Shown here in pieces: positions 39,759 through 45,435 of a stretch of 45,435 bases of DNA. The notes beneath the pieces are model-generated. The model saw nothing but the letters and a program-made list of their open reading frames with translations, was not told the origin of the DNA and did no database searches. Numbering within the stretch: position 1 is the stretch's first letter; each line of letters starts with the position of its first letter. The translations under genes and the position numbers were made by a program. The stretch is taken from positions 1 through 45,435 of the forward strand of contig JAJRXV010000276.1 in NCBI GenBank assembly GCA_024276115.1. The letters run 5' to 3'. This DNA comes from Deltaproteobacteria bacterium. GTDB lineage: Bacteria > Desulfobacterota > JAJRXV01.

Positions 39759-42700
39759 CTGGAAGAAGGGGCCTTTGGCGTGGATGACTGGTCACTCAGT
39801 AGCGGCCAACCTAATAATGGTAGCTTGTTTGGTCGGTGGGTTTATGTACGCGAAACAGATCAAGCAGGAGGTTTTCCCTTCATTTGATATTGAAATGGTT
39901 ATTGTCAGTGTGCAGTATCCAGGAGCAAGCCCTGAGGAGATCGAAAAAGGTATATTGCTGAGCATCGAGGATGCTGTCAGCGGGCTTGATGGTGTTGATG
40001 AGGTGAAATCGTCCGCGCTAGAAGGGTCAGGGCGAGTGACTATCGAAGCGATAATAGGCGCTGATATGCAGCAGCTGGTGCAGGATGTTCAGAAAGAAGT
40101 CGATGGGATTACTACGTTCCCAACTGATATAGAAGAACCGAGAGTAAGCTTCTTTTCTGGTGGTAAGCGGGTGATATCCATGGTGATATATGGAGACGCC
40201 AGAGAGGCGGCGTTGCGGGAGATAGCTGAGGAAGTACGTGATGACCTTTTGCAGGATAAGGGAATTACACAGGTGAAGCTCGGAGCTATACGTCCTTTTG
40301 AGATAAGTATTGAGATTTCACAAGAAAACCTGAGACGTTACAACCTTACTTTGGAGCAGGTAGCCGCCAGATTACGAAGTGAGTCTGTCGATCTCCCGGC
40401 CGGTGGTATAAAGACTGATGCCGGTGAGATATTGCTTAGGGTAAGTGAGCAACGTGACTACGGGTACGAGTTTGGGCGTATACCGATTATATCTACACCT
40501 GACGGCAGTCAGGTGCTTTTAGAGGATATCGCGCGGGTAAGTGATGGCTTTCAGGACTTAGATAAATACGCTTTATATGATGGCAAGCCCGCGGTGATGT
40601 TAAAGGTTTACCGGGTAGGTGACCAGACCCCTATTGAGGTTTCTGATACTGTTCATCAGTATGTCGAACAGTTGCGGAAAAATCTCCCAAAAGGGCTTGA
40701 CGCGAGCATACTCAGCGACAGGTCTGAGATGTATCGTCAGCGTGTCGATCTGTTGCTCAGAAATGGTCTGATCGGTCTGGTGCTGGTTCTCGTTGTACTC
40801 GCTTTATTCTTAGAGGTGCGGCTCGCTTTTTGGGTCATGATGGGGATTCCGATCTCATTCCTCGGATCTTTCTTGTTTCTACCGATGTTTGATATTTCAA
40901 TAAATCTAATCTCTCTCTTCGCGTATATTATCGCGCTCGGGATTGTTGTGGATGACGCTATTGTCATCGGAGAGAATGTTTACCACTATCGTCAGGATGG
41001 TATGCCACCTATTGAAGCGGCTGTAAAAGGTGTAAGGGAAATGCTTGTACCTGTAACTTTCAGTGTCCTGACAAATGTTGTAACCTTTATCCCGCTTGCT
41101 TTTGTACCGGGATTTATTGGTAAAATATTTAAATTGATACCTTTTGTGGTGATCTCGGTTTTTATGATATCTCTCTTGGAGTGCCTTTTTATCTTACCGG
41201 CGCATCTTGGTCATCTAAAAAACAAGAAGCGTGGAAGAATGATGACATGGTTACACAGCTTGCAACAGAATTTCAGTCACGCTTTCAAAAGATGGGTGAG
41301 AAAATATTATGGTCCATTTCTTGACTTTACACTGAGAAACAGATATCTGACGATTGTTGTTGCGATTTCTATATTGATGCTCGCCGTTTCTTACGCGAAA
41401 AGCGGGCGCATGGGGCTTGAGGTGTTCCCAAAGGTTGAGTCTGATTTTTCCTTGGTGACGTTGACATTACCATACGGTAGCCCCGTGGAAAAAACAGAAA
41501 AGCTCATTAAGTACCTGACTGCTAGCGCGCAGAAAGTAGCTGATGAGTCCGGGCATGGAGATGAGCTTGTTGATGGAATTTTCGCTGAAATTGGGAGTAG
41601 CGGTAGCCATACCGGTAATGTCACTGTTTATCTTGCCGCGCCGGAGATCCGCTCGAAGATCATGAGTACGGATGAGTTTACTGAACGTTGGCGAAAAGCC
41701 GCCGGTGAGATTGCCGGTATTGAGTCAATATTCTATCAGTCTGACGCTGGTGGTCCCGGCGCCGGGCAGGGCTTGACTGTCGAGTTGAATCACCGTAATA
41801 TTGATGTCCTTTCGAAAGCTAGCGCAGAGCTGGCGGAGGTGTTGAGCGGATACCCTAGAGTTTCAGATGTTGATGACGGATTTCAACCGGGTAAGGAACA
41901 GTTGGACTTTACTGTTACCCAGGAGGGGAAGAGCCTCGGTATTACCGCGAGCGATGTAGCCAGAAAGATCAGGAACTCGCTATATGGTCGAGAGGTGTTG
42001 CGTCAACAACGCGGTCGTAACAGTATTAAAATCATGGTGCGGCTACCTGAGTCGGAGCGTGTTTCCCTGCACACTATAGATGAGTTGATGATACGGGCGT
42101 CTTCAGGCGCCGAAGTGCCTCTAAGGGAGGTGACAAAGATAAAATATGGTCGATCATACACTGCTATCAATCGCAGGAGCGGCAGGCGGGTAGTGCTTGT
42201 CAGCGCTAATGTAAGTCCGAGAAGCAAGACCGGTGAGGTGTTGAATGATATGCTTCAAACGGCGCTACCCGCTTTGATGCAGAAATACCCCGGGTTGCGG
42301 TACAGCTTTGAGGGGGGTAACGCGAGTACGCGTGAAAGCCTTGGTAGCCTGAAAACCACATACCCTCTAGCGTTGCTTATCATTTACGCTATGCTTGCCA
42401 TACCATTTAGAAGTTACACTCAGCCGCTTATCGTTATGGTGAGTATCCCATTCGGTGTCATTGGGGCGGTTTTAGGGCATCTCATCATGGGGTATAGTCT
42501 AAGTATCCTTAGCATGTTCGGTATTGTCGCTCTATCAGGTGTTGTCGTTAACGATTCGCTGATTATGGTCGATGCGGCAAACCGTTTGAAGCGTGAAGGT
42601 GGCGGTTCGAGCCATTCTGTAATACACGCGGCTGGTATTCAGCGGTTCAGACCGATACTGCTGACTACATTGACGACCTGCGGTGGGTTGGCTCCGATGA

Positions 42701-42885
42701 TAATGGAGACTTCGCGCCAGGCGAAGTTTTTAATCCCGATGGCGATCTCACTCGGGTTCGGGATATTGTTCGCGACTTTCATTACTTTAATCTTGGTGCC
42801 TTCTCTTTATATGGTTGTTGAGGATAGTAATGATGCCGTAAAAAAAATTCCTTACATTGTAAGAAAAATTATTGAATGGAGATGA
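39748..42885 (+). CDS. RND efflux transporter, AcrB/AcrD/AcrF family
   Basis: VSVQYPGASPEEIEKGILLSIEDAVSGLDGVDEVKSSALEG, ALGIVVDDAIVIGENVYHY, ALSGVVVNDSLIMVDAANRLKREG. Confidence 0.95.
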   Translation: MDVNWKKGPLAWMTGHSVAANLIMVACLVGGFMYAKQIKQEVFPSFDIEMVIVSVQYPGASPEEIEKGILLSIEDAVSGLDGVDEVKSSALEGSGRVTIEAIIGADMQQLVQDVQKEVDGITTFPTDIEEPRVSFFSGGKRVISMVIYGDAREAALREIAEEVRDDLLQDKGITQVKLGAIRPFEISIEISQENLRRYNLTLEQVAARLRSESVDLPAGGIKTDAGEILLRVSEQRDYGYEFGRIPIISTPDGSQVLLEDIARVSDGFQDLDKYALYDGKPAVMLKVYRVGDQTPIEVSDTVHQYVEQLRKNLPKGLDASILSDRSEMYRQRVDLLLRNGLIGLVLVLVVLALFLEVRLAFWVMMGIPISFLGSFLFLPMFDISINLISLFAYIIALGIVVDDAIVIGENVYHYRQDGMPPIEAAVKGVREMLVPVTFSVLTNVVTFIPLAFVPGFIGKIFKLIPFVVISVFMISLLECLFILPAHLGHLKNKKRGRMMTWLHSLQQNFSHAFKRWVRKYYGPFLDFTLRNRYLTIVVAISILMLAVSYAKSGRMGLEVFPKVESDFSLVTLTLPYGSPVEKTEKLIKYLTASAQKVADESGHGDELVDGIFAEIGSSGSHTGNVTVYLAAPEIRSKIMSTDEFTERWRKAAGEIAGIESIFYQSDAGGPGAGQGLTVELNHRNIDVLSKASAELAEVLSGYPRVSDVDDGFQPGKEQLDFTVTQEGKSLGITASDVARKIRNSLYGREVLRQQRGRNSIKIMVRLPESERVSLHTIDELMIRASSGAEVPLREVTKIKYGRSYTAINRRSGRRVVLVSANVSPRSKTGEVLNDMLQTALPALMQKYPGLRYSFEGGNASTRESLGSLKTTYPLALLIIYAMLAIPFRSYTQPLIVMVSIPFGVIGAVLGHLIMGYSLSILSMFGIVALSGVVVNDSLIMVDAANRLKREGGGSSHSVIHAAGIQRFRPILLTTLTTCGGLAPMIMETSRQAKFLIPMAISLGFGILFATFITLILVPSLYMVVEDSNDAVKKIPYIVRKIIEWR

Positions 42886-43205
42886 TGAGAGAAAAAAATA
42901 AAATCAAATCTATTACGATAAAAAGTTGCTATTTGTCTATATATTTCTACATGTTACATGGCTTATCAACAAGCTTAACAGGACAGCAGTGATCTAAAAT
43001 ACCTAAAAAAATCAAGTATAAAAAAAACAAGCAAACCCGAAGCAGATTTGCTCCACTTCCAGCAAGTCATGTTAGAAGCGACATAGAACGCATAACTTTA
43101 AATTATTCATACATAATCCTCAATTCTTTCCACTTACGCCTTGAAATCGTTAAAATATCGGTTATAGTTATTTCATTCAAGCCGTTATGAAGGGAGTGTT
43201 ACCAA

Positions 43206-43301
43206 ATGGCTAAGAATTATTATTTCAAAAAAAATGTTGCTGTAAGTACCCGTAAAAAGGGGGGTGCGAGCAGCGGGAGCGAAGGGGGAATTCCCCCTTA
43301 A
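43206..43301 (+). CDS. Putative 31-aa ORF terminating inside repeat copy B
   Basis: GAAGGGAG then ATG: MAKNYYFKKNVAVSTRKKGGASSGSEGGIPP*. Could be chance. Confidence 0.2.
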   Translation: MAKNYYFKKNVAVSTRKKGGASSGSEGGIPP

Positions 43302-43325
43302 GTACATTGGGCAACATGCCCATGA
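43279..43325 (+). repeat. Intergenic double-hairpin repeat, copy B
   Basis: GCGAAGGGGGAATTCCCCCTTAAGTACATTGGGCAACATGCCCATGA; perfect palindrome AAGGGGGAATTCCCCCTT followed by GGGCA-ACA-TGCCC. Confidence 0.65.
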
Positions 43326-43346
43326 AATAAATTTCTGGAGGCGCGA

Positions 43347-44357
43347 ATGTCAGAGCTGAGAAAAGATCCTGTTACAAGAGAATGGGTAATACTTGCCAAA
43401 GAGCGGGCGAAAAGACCCGACGATTTTATAGGGAATAAGCCTAAGGAGAAAAAAACGGCGCATGATCCAAAGTGCCCGTTTTGTGAGGGGAACGAAGCTA
43501 AGACACCTCCAGAAGTACTTGCGTATCGCCCACTGGATTCAAAGAAGAACACGAAGGGCTGGCAGCTTAGGGTCATCAACAACAAGTTCGCGGCGCTCAG
43601 CCTCGATGGTGACTTGAGCCGGAAGGATGTACAGCTATTCGACTCAATGCACGGGATTGGCGCCCACGAAGTGGTCGTAGAATCCACCGACCACTCAAAA
43701 AACATCGCGCTGTACGACATAAAAACCGTTGAGAATGTTCTCTGGTCATACTGCGACAGGTATCTGGCGCTAAAAAAAGACCCCCGTCTAAAGTACATAT
43801 CAGTATTCCGAAACCACGGAAAGATCGCTGGCGCATCGCTGGCACACCCACACTCGCAGATAGTCGCGACCCCGATGATCCCACAAAAAGTATGGCACAA
43901 AGTCACAGGTGTGGCGCAATACCGGGAGTACCGGGAACAGTGTGTCTATTGCCATATAATCGAGAGCGAGCTAAAAGAAAAATCGCGGATAATATCGAAA
44001 AACGGCAGCTTTGTAGCGTTGTCGCCATTCGCGTCACGATCACCATTCGAAACGTGGATCCTGCCACTAAAACACAATGCGTGCTTCGCCTACATGAACC
44101 GGTTCGAGGTGAGCGATCTCGCCGAAATACTAAAAGACACCATGTTGAAGTTATACAACTGCCTCGACGACCCGCCATATAATTACACTATGGTCACAGC
44201 TCCATGCGACACCGACAACCTGGACACATTCCACTGGCACCTTGAGATCGTACCGCGGCTCACGACGCCGGCTGGGTTCGAGCTCGGAACAAGTGTATAC
44301 ATCAACGTGACGCCACCAGAGGCGGCGGCGAAGTTTTTGCGGGAGACTAAGTGCTGA
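43347..44357 (+). CDS. galT: Galactose-1-phosphate uridylyltransferase
   Basis: SELRKDPVTREWVILAKERAKRPDDF, CPFCEGNEAKTPPEV, ASLAHPHSQIVATPMIP, CVYCHII. Confidence 0.93.
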   Translation: MSELRKDPVTREWVILAKERAKRPDDFIGNKPKEKKTAHDPKCPFCEGNEAKTPPEVLAYRPLDSKKNTKGWQLRVINNKFAALSLDGDLSRKDVQLFDSMHGIGAHEVVVESTDHSKNIALYDIKTVENVLWSYCDRYLALKKDPRLKYISVFRNHGKIAGASLAHPHSQIVATPMIPQKVWHKVTGVAQYREYREQCVYCHIIESELKEKSRIISKNGSFVALSPFASRSPFETWILPLKHNACFAYMNRFEVSDLAEILKDTMLKLYNCLDDPPYNYTMVTAPCDTDNLDTFHWHLEIVPRLTTPAGFELGTSVYINVTPPEAAAKFLRETKC

Positions 44358-45007
44358 TAAAGGGCATATTGCCCATAATGGTAGCGTTTATTTTTCTCAT
44401 AATGTACGGTGGTAACGCCTCTGCGAAGGAACCTATACCTCAACCCAGCGAGGAGCGGTCTCAAACTGAAACACCACCAGCAGAAAAAGAGTTGCTAGGG
44501 AAACCGCAATTCTGCGCCACAAGTCAGGTAGCATGTTATATGGCGCCATGTACAATACCAATTGCAATGCTCATTCCGTCAGGCATATTCGGCAATTACA
44601 ACTTCCATGGTGATGACAGGGACGGTTCTTTCTCCGGTGGATTGAGGTTTGGAATAGCATCAGCGCACCCTGGCAGAAACGACTTTGGTGCAGACCTCAC
44701 TTTTTCCCGGGTCAACCTGACCGGTGATACGGCAGAAGATGACCGTCGTATAGACTGCTTCAACCTGAACTTCCAATACGGATATAAATTGAGCGAACGT
44801 TTTTTAACACTGCTTGAACTCGGACCGGGGCACTACAACTCAGATCAGCAAGAAGACGCTATCGGGATCCGGGGCGCGGTCGGTTTGTTAACCCATTTAG
44901 GCGGGCAGTTTTATCTGGACGTTTCAAGCAATTACCATTATCTTTTTAATGATGAAAAAACAGATTTCTTTGAGTCGCGGGTCGGAGTTGACTACAAGGG
45001 CTTCTGA
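44351..45007 (+). CDS. Hypothetical outer-membrane beta-barrel-like protein
   Basis: Signal peptide-like N-terminus and alternating strand pattern near the C-terminus (GADLTFSRVNLTGD, FNLNFQYGYKLSERF, FESRVGVDYKGF). Overlaps galT by a few nt. Confidence 0.55.
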   Translation: MLIKGILPIMVAFIFLIMYGGNASAKEPIPQPSEERSQTETPPAEKELLGKPQFCATSQVACYMAPCTIPIAMLIPSGIFGNYNFHGDDRDGSFSGGLRFGIASAHPGRNDFGADLTFSRVNLTGDTAEDDRRIDCFNLNFQYGYKLSERFLTLLELGPGHYNSDQQEDAIGIRGAVGLLTHLGGQFYLDVSSNYHYLFNDEKTDFFESRVGVDYKGF

Positions 45008-45135
45008 TTTTCACTACCCCTATTTCTTTATAGGAATGTTGGTAAATAGCGAAATTACCCATTTTACGTAAAAACGTTTTTTGTAAGTTGCTGATATCAC
45101 GTGGTAGCTACTAATATCTAGATGCTCAGAAGCGT

Positions 45136-45174
45136 AGGGGCTTAAGCCCTTAAATTATATTGGGCAACGTGCCC
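45136..45174 (+). repeat. Intergenic double-hairpin repeat, copy C
   Basis: TAGGGGCTTAAGCCCTTAAATTATATTGGGCAACGTGCCCC; same layout as copies A and B. Confidence 0.6.
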
Positions 45175-45176
45175 CT

Positions 45177-45435
45177 TCAATGACTTACAATCAAAAATCT
45201 ATTGAATATCCCTTTCTGCGCAAGAATTTCACGTATCTCTTGTAGTATTCCATGTGTTTCATTGCACTTCTTAAGTTCATCAAAAAGTTCTTTAATATAA
45301 TGTGTATCAAGTCTCAAATCCCTCATAACAAGATGCTTAAGAAGTTTTGAGGTGTCCATAGGCAACTCGCTTGCAAATCCTTTTTCCAGCAAGTTATTTA
45401 AAATAAAATCAACGGTATAATCTCCCGAAGATTTG
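45177..45435 (-). CDS. Hypothetical protein, C-terminal part (5' end beyond window)
   Basis: Minus-strand frame stays open to the window edge: KSSGDYTVDFILNNLLEKGFASELPMDTSKLLKHLVMRDLRLDTHYIKELFDELKKC... Confidence 0.5.
   Translation of the reverse strand, partial: KSSGDYTVDFILNNLLEKGFASELPMDTSKLLKHLVMRDLRLDTHYIKELFDELKKCNETHGILQEIREILAQKGIFNRFLIVSH

Noticed and set aside
43597-44464. ORFs on both strands inside galT
   Set aside because: They overlap the clear GalT frame and have no independent support.

Overview
The window looks like a bacterial chromosome segment, read here by eye from the sequence and ORF track with no database search. From left to right it contains: (1) the edge of a type III-B (Cmr) CRISPR-Cas locus on the minus strand: cmr2/cas10 (runs off the left edge, not in the ORF track), cmr1, and a short C-terminal cas6-like remnant, with no CRISPR array visible; (2) two hypothetical membrane/secreted proteins; (3) two convergent methyl-accepting chemotaxis proteins (MCPs); (4) a tRNA-Leu(CAG) and an IS5-type transposase remnant; (5) a trehalose/osmoadaptation operon: DUF5752-like, treT-like, otsB, mscS, otsA; (6) a chemotaxis cluster: cheA interrupted by an in-frame TAG, cheW, mcp, cheR; (7) two related lipoproteins, a very small putative gene, an HTH protein, a PHP phosphoesterase, a REC-PATAN regulator and a GAF/degenerate-GGDEF partner, a DUF151 nuclease and miaB; (8) an oppC-like permease interrupted by an in-frame TAA; (9) an S24-type repressor, a cytochrome c-like protein and wrbA; (10) a tetR-tolC-hlyD-acrB RND efflux operon; (11) galT and an outer-membrane-like protein. 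The points most worth a second look are: the amber codon at the P4/P5 boundary of an otherwise intact CheA that also carries a Cys-rich two-CW-like insertion and a MshEN-like segment; a three-copy intergenic double-hairpin repeat; a pair of ~155 bp MITE-like palindromic elements in which a GAGGCGYGCCTC module has changed arm; and a tiny promoter-SD-ORF-terminator unit near 25.7-25.9 kb.
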